Positions 1 through 7,421 of a stretch of DNA of 64,000 nucleotides are shown here, in pieces. Numbering within the stretch: position 1 is the first letter of the stretch; every line of letters starts with the position of its first letter. The notes below the pieces were generated by a model that saw only the letters and a list, made by a program, of their open reading frames with translations, searched no databases and had not been told where the DNA came from. Location of the stretch: NCBI RefSeq assembly GCF_004570845.1, contig NZ_SPQZ01000003.1:248001-312000 (forward strand), in the 5' to 3' direction. This DNA is from Orlajensenia leifsoniae (GTDB lineage Bacteria > Actinomycetota > Actinomycetes > Actinomycetales > Microbacteriaceae). The position numbers were made by a program, and so were the translations under genes.

Positions 1-625
1 CGTCGGCGGTCCACTCCATGAGAGCACTCCAGGACGCGGGGTCGGCGTGCATGAGGGTGCGGGCGGCGAGGTGGTCCTTCGACGGACCGCCCTCGACGAG
101 GTAGGCCGCGAGGGTGAACGGGGCGCCGGCGAAGCCGATCAACGGAATGGAGCTGTTGCCGTCGCCGAGGGTGGAGAGGCCCGCGACGGTGAGCTTAACG
201 GCCTCGGTGATGGGGGCGATCACGTCGTCGAGGCTTGCGGGATCGATCGACGTGAGGGCCGCGACCTGCGCCGACGTGCGCACGGCCTCGCCCATGACGG
301 GCCCACGACCCGGCACGATCTCGACGTCGACGCCCACGAGCTTCAGGGGAACGACGATGTCGCTGAAGAAGATGCCGGCGTCGACCTTGTGGCGACGCAC
401 GGGCTGCAGGGTGATCTCGCTCGCGAGAGCCGGGTCGAGGCAGGCGTCGAGCATCTTAGTGCCTACGCGCAGCTCGCGGTACTCGGGAAGCGAACGACCG
501 GCCTGGCGCATGAACCAGACCGGAGGAATGTCCTGTCGCACGCCCTGATAGGCACGCACCAGTCGCGACTCGGTCGTGCGGCCACTGGACAGGGGGTGCT
601 GCGACGGAAGACTCACGTGCTCCAT
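1..625 (-). CDS. hemE: Uroporphyrinogen decarboxylase, N-terminal part (runs off the left edge)
   Basis: Cytoplasmic enzyme that decarboxylates the four acetate side chains of uroporphyrinogen III to give coproporphyrinogen III in heme synthesis. About 208 residues are present, of roughly 350-370 in the family. The signature PPVWFMRQAGR is near residues 33-43 and is followed by SLPEYRELR, and the segment GFAGAPFTLAAYL near residue 160 is typical of HemE. The start is ATG 625 (MEHVSLPSQ), with GGGAG a few nt upstream. It is divergent from the hydrolase at 661, only 35 nt apart, so their promoters overlap. hemA lies 1.2 kb away on the other strand, which is the usual actinobacterial heme neighbourhood. 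Identification is firm; only the C-terminus is missing. Confidence 0.96.
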   Translation of the reverse strand, partial: MEHVSLPSQHPLSSGRTTESRLVRAYQGVRQDIPPVWFMRQAGRSLPEYRELRVGTKMLDACLDPALASEITLQPVRRHKVDAGIFFSDIVVPLKLVGVDVEIVPGRGPVMGEAVRTSAQVAALTSIDPASLDDVIAPITEAVKLTVAGLSTLGDGNSSIPLIGFAGAPFTLAAYLVEGGPSKDHLAARTLMHADPASWSALMEWTAD

Positions 626-660
626 TGTCTCCCATGGCACCTGAGTACGAAGCTGGAGCA

Positions 661-1545
661 ATGCGCACAGCCATGGTGACGACCCCGGTGCTCGAGATCG
701 CCTACGAAGAGGCCGGAAACCCGGACGGTCCGCCCGTCGTCCTGTTGCACGGGTTCCCCTATGACGTCCGTGCCTACGACGGTGTCGCGGCGCGCCTGGC
801 CGAGGCCGGGGCGCGCGTGGTCGTCCCGTGGCTGCGCGGCTTCGGGCGCACCCGTTTCCGCTCGGAGGAGACCCTGCGCTCAGGGCAGCAGGGAGCCCTG
901 GCTGCCGACCTGCTCGACCTGCTCGACGCCCTGGGCATCGAGCGGACCGTCGTTGCCGGTTACGACTGGGGTGGTCGAGCGGCGTGCATCGTCGCCGCTC
1001 TGCACCCCGAGCGAGTCGCCGGGCTGGTCACAGTCGGCGGCTACAACGTGCAGGACCTGGCGAAGGGGGCGGAAGCGGGGCCGCACGAGTTCGAGCCGAG
1101 CTACTGGTACAAGTTCTTCCTGCATTCCGAATGGGGGCGAAGCGGACTCGAGCGCAACCGGGAGGCGTTCTGCCTGCGGTTGTGGGAGCTGTGGTCACCC
1201 ACATGGACCGAGGCATCCGCCGCGTTCTCCGCCAGTGCGTCGAGCTTGGCGAACCCCGATTTCGTCGACGTGGTCGTGCACTCCTATCGCCATCGCTCCG
1301 GGCTGGTTGCGGGCGACCCGCGCTACGACGACATCGAGGGGCGCATTGCGCGGATGCCGCAGATCAGCGTGCCGACGGTGTCGCTCGACAGCGGCGCCGA
1401 CGGTGTGGCCGGCGACGACGACTCCCGCATCGACCTGCCGCACTTCACCGGCTCGTTCGACCGCATCCTGCTGCCCGGAATCGGGCACAACGTGCCACAG
1501 GAGGCGCCGGACGCTTTCGCGGATGCCGTGCTCAGGCTGCGCTGA
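661..1545 (+). CDS. Alpha/beta hydrolase, epoxide-hydrolase-like
   Basis: Soluble alpha/beta hydrolase of 294 residues. The nucleophile elbow reads GYDWGG with Asp102 in the nucleophile position, as in epoxide hydrolases and haloalkane dehalogenases, not Ser as in esterases. HGFPYD near residue 30 supplies the oxyanion loop and GHNVPQEAP near the C-terminus the catalytic His. Substrate is unknown. The start is uncertain: ATG 661 has GGAG only 2 nt upstream, while ATG 673 has the same GGAG at 14 nt. A strong GC hairpin (1570-1596) follows the stop, so it is probably monocistronic and separate from hemA. The family is certain; the epoxide-hydrolase assignment rests on the Asp nucleophile. Confidence 0.85.
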   Translation: MRTAMVTTPVLEIAYEEAGNPDGPPVVLLHGFPYDVRAYDGVAARLAEAGARVVVPWLRGFGRTRFRSEETLRSGQQGALAADLLDLLDALGIERTVVAGYDWGGRAACIVAALHPERVAGLVTVGGYNVQDLAKGAEAGPHEFEPSYWYKFFLHSEWGRSGLERNREAFCLRLWELWSPTWTEASAAFSASASSLANPDFVDVVVHSYRHRSGLVAGDPRYDDIEGRIARMPQISVPTVSLDSGADGVAGDDDSRIDLPHFTGSFDRILLPGIGHNVPQEAPDAFADAVLRLR

Positions 1546-1569
1546 GGAGGGGCGCAGCCGCACCCCGAA

Positions 1570-1596
1570 CGGGGCCGCGCCGTGGGCGCGACCCCG
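1570..1596 (+). terminator. GC-rich hairpin behind the hydrolase gene
   Basis: CGGGG-C-CGCGCC, a 3-nt loop GTG, then GGCGCG-A-CCCCG forms an almost perfect stem 25 nt after the stop codon. No T-tract follows, as is common for high-GC actinobacterial terminators. Confidence 0.6.
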
Positions 1597-1832
1597 TCGT
1601 GCGCACCGCCCCTACGCGGGTTGCAGTGGAGACGGCAACGACGCCCGATCCGTGCGTGGGCAGCGGATGCGCGTCGAATCGTCGGTGGGCATCCCGGCGA
1701 GCCGGGCTGCTTGGGGTCATCCTAAGCACGCGAAGCACGCGCACGCATGTCCCCATCCGCGTGACGTGACGATCCGTTCCGCTGCCGAGCGGGGTCAGGG
1801 GCAGCCCCGCAGGAAGCACGCTCTCGAGCGAT

Positions 1833-1838
1833 TACACT
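1833..1838 (+). promoter_or_regulatory. -10 element TACACT of leaderless hemA
   Basis: TACACT lies 7 nt before the GTG start and no Shine-Dalgarno sequence is present, so transcription should begin at or next to the start codon. Confidence 0.65.
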
Positions 1839-1845
1839 CGAACCC

Positions 1846-3195
1846 GTGCTCATCTGTCTCTCCGCGAGTCACAAGAACTCGAGCTTCGACCTGCTCGAGC
1901 GATTGAGCGTCGATGCCGAACAACTCGGACGCCGCATCGTCGGCTCACATGACTCCCTCGGCGGTGCCGTCGTCGTCGCGACGTGCAACCGCTTCGAGGC
2001 GTACCTCGACCTCGACGAGCCCGAGGGAACCTCCCCCCTCGCGGCTGTCTCCGCGACCCTCGAGGCCGTCGCTGCAGAGAGCGGCGTGAGCAGCGAGACC
2101 CTCCGCGAATCACTCGCGCTCACCCACGGGAACAGCGTCGCCGAGCACCTGTTCGCCGTCTCGGCCGGACTCGAGTCCGTCGTCGTCGGCGAGGGCGAGA
2201 TCGCCGGCCAGGTTCGCCGCTCCCTCGAGCGTGCGCGCACCGTCGGCACCACGACCCCCGAGCTCGAGCGCCTCTTCCAGCGCGCTTCGCAGACGTCGCG
2301 CGGCATCAAGAACCGCACGGGCATCGGATCCGCCGGCCGCTCGCTCGTGCGCCTCGCCCTCGACCTCGCCGAGAGCCGCATCCCCGACTGGTCGACCCAG
2401 AAGGTGCTGCTCATCGGCACCGGCCGCTATGCCGGCGCCTCGCTCGCCAACCTCCGCGAGCGTGGGGTCACCGACGTGCAGGTGTACTCGCCGTCGGGCC
2501 GCGGCCGCAAGTTCGCAGCCAACCACGACCTGCCGGCCATCTCGGTGGCCGACTACCCCGCGGCTGCGGCATCCGCCGACGTGATCGTGGCCTGCTCCGC
2601 CGTCGAGGCGTTCGTGCTCACGGCCGATGACGTGCGCACGGGCCGCGACGCCGTGCAGATGCTCGGCCGCGCCGTCGACTCCCCCGCCCGCCAGCTCGTG
2701 ATCGACCTGGGCCTTCCGCGCAACATCGACCCGGCCGTCGGCGAGATCGACGGCATCTCGCTGCTCGACCTCGAGACCATCCGCCTGCACGCCCCGCTCG
2801 ACGAACTGACGGCGACCGACGAGGCCCGCGCCATCGTCGGCAAGGCGGCCCGTAAGTTCGGAAAGGTGAGCGAGGAGATCAACCTCGCTCCCGCCGTCGT
2901 GGCGCTGCGCACGCACGTGCTCGGCATCGTCGAGGACGAGATCGCCCGTGCCCGCGCGCGCGGCGATGACTCCGCGGCCACGGAGCAGGCGCTGCGCCAC
3001 CTCGCGGGCGTGCTGCTGCACACCCCGATGGTGCGCTCGCGCGAGTACGTGGCGCGGGGCGAGCAGCGCACTTGGATCGACGGGGTCGAGGCGATCTTCG
3101 GTGTCGTTCCCGAGGTCGCGACTGCCGCATCCGTCACCGCGGTCGACGACTCGGCTGACGACGAGGATTCCGGATTCGGCCTCTCGGCCTCCTGA
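1846..3195 (+). CDS. hemA: Glutamyl-tRNA reductase
   Basis: NADPH-dependent reduction of glutamyl-tRNA(Glu) to glutamate-1-semialdehyde, the first committed step of C5-pathway heme synthesis. The protein has 449 residues. The catalytic Cys47 sits in ATCNRFEAY, GEGEIAGQVRRSL near residue 110 is the family's GExQIxGQ motif, and the Rossmann segment LLIGTGRYAGASLANL is near residues 187-202. LPRNIDP near 285 and a helical dimerisation C-terminus follow. The start is GTG (MLICLSASHKN) 7 nt after a -10 element with no SD, so the gene is probably leaderless. Its stop overlaps the GNAT start (TGATG), implying translational coupling. Its length is normal for actinobacteria. Confidence 0.97.
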   Translation: MLICLSASHKNSSFDLLERLSVDAEQLGRRIVGSHDSLGGAVVVATCNRFEAYLDLDEPEGTSPLAAVSATLEAVAAESGVSSETLRESLALTHGNSVAEHLFAVSAGLESVVVGEGEIAGQVRRSLERARTVGTTTPELERLFQRASQTSRGIKNRTGIGSAGRSLVRLALDLAESRIPDWSTQKVLLIGTGRYAGASLANLRERGVTDVQVYSPSGRGRKFAANHDLPAISVADYPAAAASADVIVACSAVEAFVLTADDVRTGRDAVQMLGRAVDSPARQLVIDLGLPRNIDPAVGEIDGISLLDLETIRLHAPLDELTATDEARAIVGKAARKFGKVSEEINLAPAVVALRTHVLGIVEDEIARARARGDDSAATEQALRHLAGVLLHTPMVRSREYVARGEQRTWIDGVEAIFGVVPEVATAASVTAVDDSADDEDSGFGLSAS

Positions 3196-3818
3196 TGGCG
3201 TCGCCGGCCCCAGCGCTGAAGCTGCCCTTCGACGTCGCCGCCTACGACGGCGCCCCCATCGTCACCGAGCGGCTCGTGCTGCGTCCCCTCGGCGACTCCG
3301 ATGTCGCCGACGTCTGGGAGTACCAGCGCCTCGACGAGGTGCTGCGCTTCATCCCGTGGCCCCGCCGCACCGCGGAGGAGGGCGCTGAGCACACCCGCAA
3401 GCGCGCAGGCATGCGCACGATCTCGGCCGATGGCGACGCCGTCTTCTTCGCCTGCGTGCTCCCCAGCGAGCCGTCGCTGTTCGGTGACGGTGATGGCCGC
3501 GTCATCGGCGACGTCATGCTGCGGCTCTCGGATGCCGGAAACGCCGACGTCGAGATCGGCTGGGTGTTCCACCCCGACTATGCCGGGCGCGGCTTCGCCA
3601 CCGAGGCGTCGGCGGCCGTCCTCGCGCTGGCCTTCACGGCGCTCGACGCGCACCGCGTCCACGCCCAGCTCGACCCCCGCAACACCGCGTCGGCCGCCCT
3701 GTGCGAGCGACTCGGGATGCGGCACGAGGGCACCACGCGCGAGACCTTCTACGACAAGGGCGAGTGGTCGGACTCGGCGTTCTACGGGATCCTGCGCTCG
3801 GAGTTCGACGCGCGCTGA
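3195..3818 (+). CDS. GNAT acetyltransferase, RimJ/RimL type
   Basis: N-acetyltransferase of 207 residues using acetyl-CoA. The N-terminal strand TERLVLRPLGDSDVADVWEY, the segment EIGWVFHPDYAGRGFATEAS (acetyl-CoA loop) and the terminal LCERLGMRHEGTTRETFYD with KGEWSDSAFYGIL are the classic layout of the RimJ/RimL ribosomal-protein acetyltransferase branch. Substrate cannot be told from sequence. The ATG overlaps the hemA stop by one base, so it is the second gene of the hemA transcript. It converges on glyS, with a 71-bp inverted repeat between the two. Confidence 0.9.
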   Translation: MASPAPALKLPFDVAAYDGAPIVTERLVLRPLGDSDVADVWEYQRLDEVLRFIPWPRRTAEEGAEHTRKRAGMRTISADGDAVFFACVLPSEPSLFGDGDGRVIGDVMLRLSDAGNADVEIGWVFHPDYAGRGFATEASAAVLALAFTALDAHRVHAQLDPRNTASAALCERLGMRHEGTTRETFYDKGEWSDSAFYGILRSEFDAR

Positions 3819-3860
3819 GGCGCCACTCGTCCGCTCGCGCTGCGCCGTTCTCGCGTGATC

Positions 3861-3931
3861 GCGCGACCGGCGCTGCAGTTTCGGCTGTTCTGCTCGCCGG
3901 ATTCCAGCCGGAAGTGCACCGCCGGTCGCGC
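3861..3931. repeat. Long inverted repeat between convergent genes
   Basis: GCGCGACCGGCG (3861-3872) and its exact reverse complement CGCCGGTCGCGC (3920-3931) flank a 47-bp loop that contains a second, smaller dyad (TTCGGCTG / CAGCCGGAA). It lies between the ends of the GNAT and glyS genes and could end transcription in both directions. Confidence 0.65.
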
Positions 3932-3952
3932 CAGGCGAGGCGCGCGGGCGAG

Positions 3953-5338
3953 CTACGCGCCCTTGAGCCGCTCGGCCAGGAAGGCGTGGAGGCCGGCGAG
4001 CGGCACGCGCTCCTGCTGCATGGTGTCGCGGTCGCGCACGGTGACTGCCTGGTCCTCGAGCGAGTCGAAGTCGACCGTGACGCAGAACGGCGTGCCGATC
4101 TCGTCCTGACGGCGGTAGCGGCGACCGATGGCACCGGCATCGTCGAAGTCGACGTTCCAGCTCTGTCGCAGTTCGGCCGCGAGCGAGCGGGCCATCGGCG
4201 AGAGCGCCTCGTTGCGGGACAGCGGCAGGATGGCGGCCTTGACGGGCGCCAGGCGCGGGTCGAGCTTCAGGACCGTGCGCTTGTCGACGCCGCCCTTCGC
4301 GTTCGGCACCTCCTCCTCGTGGTACGCGTCGACGAGGAACGCCATCAGCGAGCGCGTGAGGCCGGCGGCAGGCTCGATCACATAGGGGATCCAGCGCTCG
4401 TTCTTGGTCTGGTCGAAGAACGAGAGGTCCTTGCCGGACGCCTCGGAGTGGGTGCGCAGGTCGAAGTCGGTGCGGTTCGCGATGCCCTCGAGCTCGCCGA
4501 ACTCGCTGCCGGTGAAGCCGAAGCGGTACTCGATGTCGACGGTGCGCTTCGAGTAGTGGCTGAGCTTCTCCTTGGGGTGCTCGTAGAAGCGCAGGTTCTC
4601 GGGAGAGATGCCGAGCCCGGTGTACCAGCTCATGCGCTGCTCCATCCAGTACTCCTGCCACTGCTCATCGGTGCCGGGCTCCACGAAGAACTCCATCTCC
4701 ATCTGCTCGAACTCGCGGGTACGGAAGATAAAGTTTCCGGGGGTGATCTCGTTGCGGAAGCTCTTGCCGATCTGGCCGATGCCGAACGGCGGCTTCTGGC
4801 GTGATGCCTGCAGCACGTTGGCGAAGTTCACGAAGATGCCCTGCGCGGTCTCGGGGCGCAGGTAGTGCAGGCCGGACTCGTCGTCGACGGGGCCCAGGTA
4901 CGTCTTCAACAGGCCCGAGAAGGCGCGCGGCTCGGTCCACGTGTGACGGTTGCCGCAGTTGGGGCAGGCGATGTCGTCGAGGCCGTTCTCGGGAGCGCGG
5001 CCCTTCTTCTCCTCGTACTCCTCCTCGAGGTGATCGGCCCGGAAGCGCTTGTGGCAGTGCTGGCACTCGACGAGCGGGTCGCTGAAGACCTCGACGTGTC
5101 CGGATGCCTCCCAGACCTGCTTCGGCAGGATGACGCTGGAGTCCAGGCCCACGACGTCGTCGCGGCTCTGCACCATGTAGCGCCACCACTGCTTCTTGAT
5201 GTTCTCCTTGAGCTCGGTGCCGAGGGGCCCGTAGTCCCACGCGGATCGCGACCCTCCGTAGATCTCGCCGGCCTGGAAGACGAACCCGCGATGGCGGGCG
5301 AGGGCGATGACGGCGTCGAGACGGCTGGGTGCGGCCAT
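3953..5338 (-). CDS. glyS: Glycyl-tRNA synthetase, dimeric class II type
   Basis: Charges tRNA(Gly) with glycine in the cytoplasm. The protein has 461 residues, the normal length of the single-chain alpha2 enzyme (not the GlyQ/GlyS heterotetramer). It opens with [23 protein letters not shown] and WDYGPLG (class II motif 1 region), carries RPETAQGIF and [25 protein letters not shown] (motif 2), and ends with an anticodon-binding domain. A Cys4-like insertion, CQHCHKR with CPNCGNRH, is present. The start is ATG 5338: GGAG sits 5 nt upstream, and translation from further upstream lacks similarity to the family. It converges on the hemA-GNAT unit. Confidence 0.97.
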   Translation of the reverse strand: MAAPSRLDAVIALARHRGFVFQAGEIYGGSRSAWDYGPLGTELKENIKKQWWRYMVQSRDDVVGLDSSVILPKQVWEASGHVEVFSDPLVECQHCHKRFRADHLEEEYEEKKGRAPENGLDDIACPNCGNRHTWTEPRAFSGLLKTYLGPVDDESGLHYLRPETAQGIFVNFANVLQASRQKPPFGIGQIGKSFRNEITPGNFIFRTREFEQMEMEFFVEPGTDEQWQEYWMEQRMSWYTGLGISPENLRFYEHPKEKLSHYSKRTVDIEYRFGFTGSEFGELEGIANRTDFDLRTHSEASGKDLSFFDQTKNERWIPYVIEPAAGLTRSLMAFLVDAYHEEEVPNAKGGVDKRTVLKLDPRLAPVKAAILPLSRNEALSPMARSLAAELRQSWNVDFDDAGAIGRRYRRQDEIGTPFCVTVDFDSLEDQAVTVRDRDTMQQERVPLAGLHAFLAERLKGA

Positions 5339-5541
5339 GGTGGCTCCAATGGGGCGATGGGGGCGAGCGGGAACCGCGCGATCTCGAGGCGAAGCTCGTA
5401 GGCGCGGTCCCTCCAGTTTAGGGAGTGATCCTGAACCACGGGTGCGTGCCCGTGGCGGCGCGATGGCGATGTGGCCGCGTCTCCCGCAGGTCACCGGCAC
5501 GCGAGCGGCGAGGTGAGCCGCCGACTCGGAACGCCTCGTCC

Positions 5542-5547
5542 TACGCT
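5542..5547 (+). promoter_or_regulatory. -10 element TACGCT of leaderless VOC gene
   Basis: TACGCT is followed by 6 nt (CGAACC) and ATG, with no SD. The context TACxCTCGAACC is shared with the hemA start region. Confidence 0.6.
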
Positions 5548-5553
5548 CGAACC

Positions 5554-5985
5554 ATGACCGCTCGCATCTCGAATGTCACCTTCCACGCCGCTGACCCCGG
5601 AGCTCTCGCCCGGTTCTGGAGCGGCGCCATGGGCTACCCGGAACGCGTCGGATGGCCGGCCGAAGAGGTCGCCGAGCTGAAGGAGGCCGGGTTGTCCGAT
5701 GACGACATCGCCGCGCGAGCCGAGGCGTGGGACGGCGATCCGACTCACCAGCGCTTCTACTTCACCCGCTACGACCACCAGCGGCGGCAGCGGAACCGCA
5801 TGCACATCGACATCACCCCGTTCGACGACAGGCGAGCCACCCGCGAGGAGCTGGAGGTCGAACGCGATCGGCTCGTCGCTCTGGGCGCATCCGTCGAGAA
5901 GACCCTGACCGGATCGTGGGGACCGTACGAGGAGTTCGCGATCATGATGCGCGACCCCGAGGGGAACGAGTTCTGCCTGCAGTGA
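5554..5985 (+). CDS. VOC (glyoxalase-like) family protein
   Basis: A 143-residue protein of the vicinal-oxygen-chelate fold. It has the opening [20 protein letters not shown] and the closing [16 protein letters not shown], the standard frame of the glyoxalase/bleomycin-resistance group. HIDITP near residue 90 and E near the C-terminus would be metal ligands if a metal is bound. The internal stretch [20 protein letters not shown] is typical of an actinobacterial subgroup without assigned substrate. The start is set by the -10 element and the family's usual N-terminus. A hairpin starts in the stop codon. Confidence 0.85.
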   Translation: MTARISNVTFHAADPGALARFWSGAMGYPERVGWPAEEVAELKEAGLSDDDIAARAEAWDGDPTHQRFYFTRYDHQRRQRNRMHIDITPFDDRRATREELEVERDRLVALGASVEKTLTGSWGPYEEFAIMMRDPEGNEFCLQ

Positions 5986-6012
5986 CGCGAACCGGGGTTC
6001 GGCCGGCGTCAC
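5982..6012 (+). terminator. Hairpin starting at the VOC stop codon
   Basis: GTGACGC (5982-5988) pairs with GCGTCAC (6006-6012), with an inner CCGAACC-like dyad. The TGA stop is part of the left arm. A similar TGACGCGAA-based hairpin follows the GNAT at 15028. Confidence 0.5.
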
Positions 6013-6113
6013 CTCCCCGCGCTTCGCGCGCCTTGTAAGCCCGCGAACGACGCCCATACAGTGAGAGGGCGCGACCGCCCCGGTCGCACTGACCGCTCGC
6101 GAAGGTGGGTCGC

Positions 6114-7415
6114 GTGGACTGGCTGCTCGACGTCGACATCGTGGGCGGTGCCGCGTTCTGGGCGCCGTGCCTGCTGTCGGCGGCGGCGCTGCTCGTCCTG
6201 CTGGTACGACGCCCGACCCGACGGTGGGTCATCGCGGCGGCATCCGCTCTGCTGATCGGAGTGCTTCTCGGGCTCATCGGTCTCTGGCTCGCCGTCGACG
6301 TGCTCGGCGCCTTCGGCGGCCCGGTCGACACCGCCACCTGGGTGTGGGTTCCCGTGTGCACCGGCGGCATCGCGCTGGCTCTCGTCACCATCGCCAGGCC
6401 CCCGCTCTGGCGCCGCGTCGTCGCCGTCGTCGCCATCCCGCTCTTCATCCTGACGGCGGGCCTCATCATCAACGCCGCCTACGGCATCACGACCACCGTC
6501 GGCGCCGTGCTGTTCGTGAACACCACCCCGGGCATCGCCGTGATCCCGCCGACGGATGCCGCAGCCGACGATCCGGCAGAACCCGTCGTCGACACCTGGA
6601 CCCCACCGGCCGACCTCCCCCAGCACGGCCGCTACGGTGTGATCGACCCGCCGATCCCGAACGATGCGTCGGGCTTCGACGCCCGCGGAGCCCAGGTCTA
6701 CTACCCGCCGGCCGCCCTCGTCGCTGACGCGCCCCGCCTGCCCGTCGTGATCATGATGATGGGCCAGCCGGGGAGCCCGGATGCCGCCATCATCGCCTCG
6801 GTGCTCGACGGCTTCGCTGCGCAGCACGACGGGCTCGCCCCGATCGCCGTCGTCATCGACCAGCTCGGCACCCCGTTCGCCGACCCGTTGTGCCTCGATT
6901 CGAACCGGGGCCAGGCCGAGAGCTACATCATGGATGACGTCGTTCCGTGGGTGCGCGACACCCTGCGCGTGCTGCGCGAGCGCACGGACTGGGTCGTGGC
7001 CGGCTACTCCAACGGCGGCCAGTGCGCGACCTACCTGGGCTCGAAGTACCCCGAGACCTTCGGCAGCATCCTCGCGGTCTCGCCCGAGGAGTTCGCCGGC
7101 GAAAGCGACAGGGCCGGCGTGCTCGATGAGGTGTTCGGCGGCGATCAGGCCGCCTACGACGCCGTCAAGGCCACGACGATCATGGGCGAGGGCGACTACC
7201 CCGACACGAGAGCCATCTTCACGGTCGGGGCGGAGGACCCCGGCTACGTCGATGACACGAAGCGGCTCGCGCGAGCGGCATCCGGAGCCGGCATGGACGC
7301 GACCTTCATCAGCATTCCGAATGCCGATCACGGGCGCAGCGGCATCGTCGGCGGGTTGACCGCCGGATTCGATCTGCTGGCCACCAGACTCGGCTTGGCC
7401 GCCGCGAGAGGATGA
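6114..7415 (+). CDS. Membrane-anchored esterase (alpha/beta hydrolase), partner of the downstream lipid aminoacylase
   Basis: A 433-residue protein with about four N-terminal hydrophobic helices (residues 8-30, 38-62, 70-90, 100-125), followed by an extracytoplasmic esterase domain. The nucleophile motif is GYSNGG with Ser299; a terminal HGRSG near residue 403 offers the His. This is the putative-esterase/antigen-85-like fold. It is followed after 6 nt by the DUF2156 aminoacyl-PG synthase. Serine hydrolases that remove alanine from phosphatidylglycerol are known beside such synthases (AhyD of Enterococcus faecium), so a role in deacylating aminoacyl lipids is a reasonable inference. GTG 6114 was chosen because GAAGGT lies 7 nt upstream; GTG 6105 is the alternative. 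Confidence 0.8.
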   Translation: MDWLLDVDIVGGAAFWAPCLLSAAALLVLLVRRPTRRWVIAAASALLIGVLLGLIGLWLAVDVLGAFGGPVDTATWVWVPVCTGGIALALVTIARPPLWRRVVAVVAIPLFILTAGLIINAAYGITTTVGAVLFVNTTPGIAVIPPTDAAADDPAEPVVDTWTPPADLPQHGRYGVIDPPIPNDASGFDARGAQVYYPPAALVADAPRLPVVIMMMGQPGSPDAAIIASVLDGFAAQHDGLAPIAVVIDQLGTPFADPLCLDSNRGQAESYIMDDVVPWVRDTLRVLRERTDWVVAGYSNGGQCATYLGSKYPETFGSILAVSPEEFAGESDRAGVLDEVFGGDQAAYDAVKATTIMGEGDYPDTRAIFTVGAEDPGYVDDTKRLARAASGAGMDATFISIPNADHGRSGIVGGLTAGFDLLATRLGLAAARG

Positions 7416-7421
7416 CCACCC

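Larger units (their letters stand above)
1546..1845. other. Intergenic region between hydrolase and hemA (300 bp)
   Basis: Holds the hairpin at 1570-1596, a short direct repeat of GAAGCACGCG near 1733-1745, and the hemA -10 element at its right end. No open frame with coding character was seen in it. Confidence 0.7.

Noticed and set aside
2553-4661. A 702-codon minus-strand frame over hemA, GNAT and glyS
   Set aside because: Overlaps three certain genes in other frames and shows no coherent protein features.
5339-5553. T-box or other riboswitch before glyS
   Set aside because: The leader is short, there is an SD directly before the start, and no specifier-loop or T-box sequence is visible.
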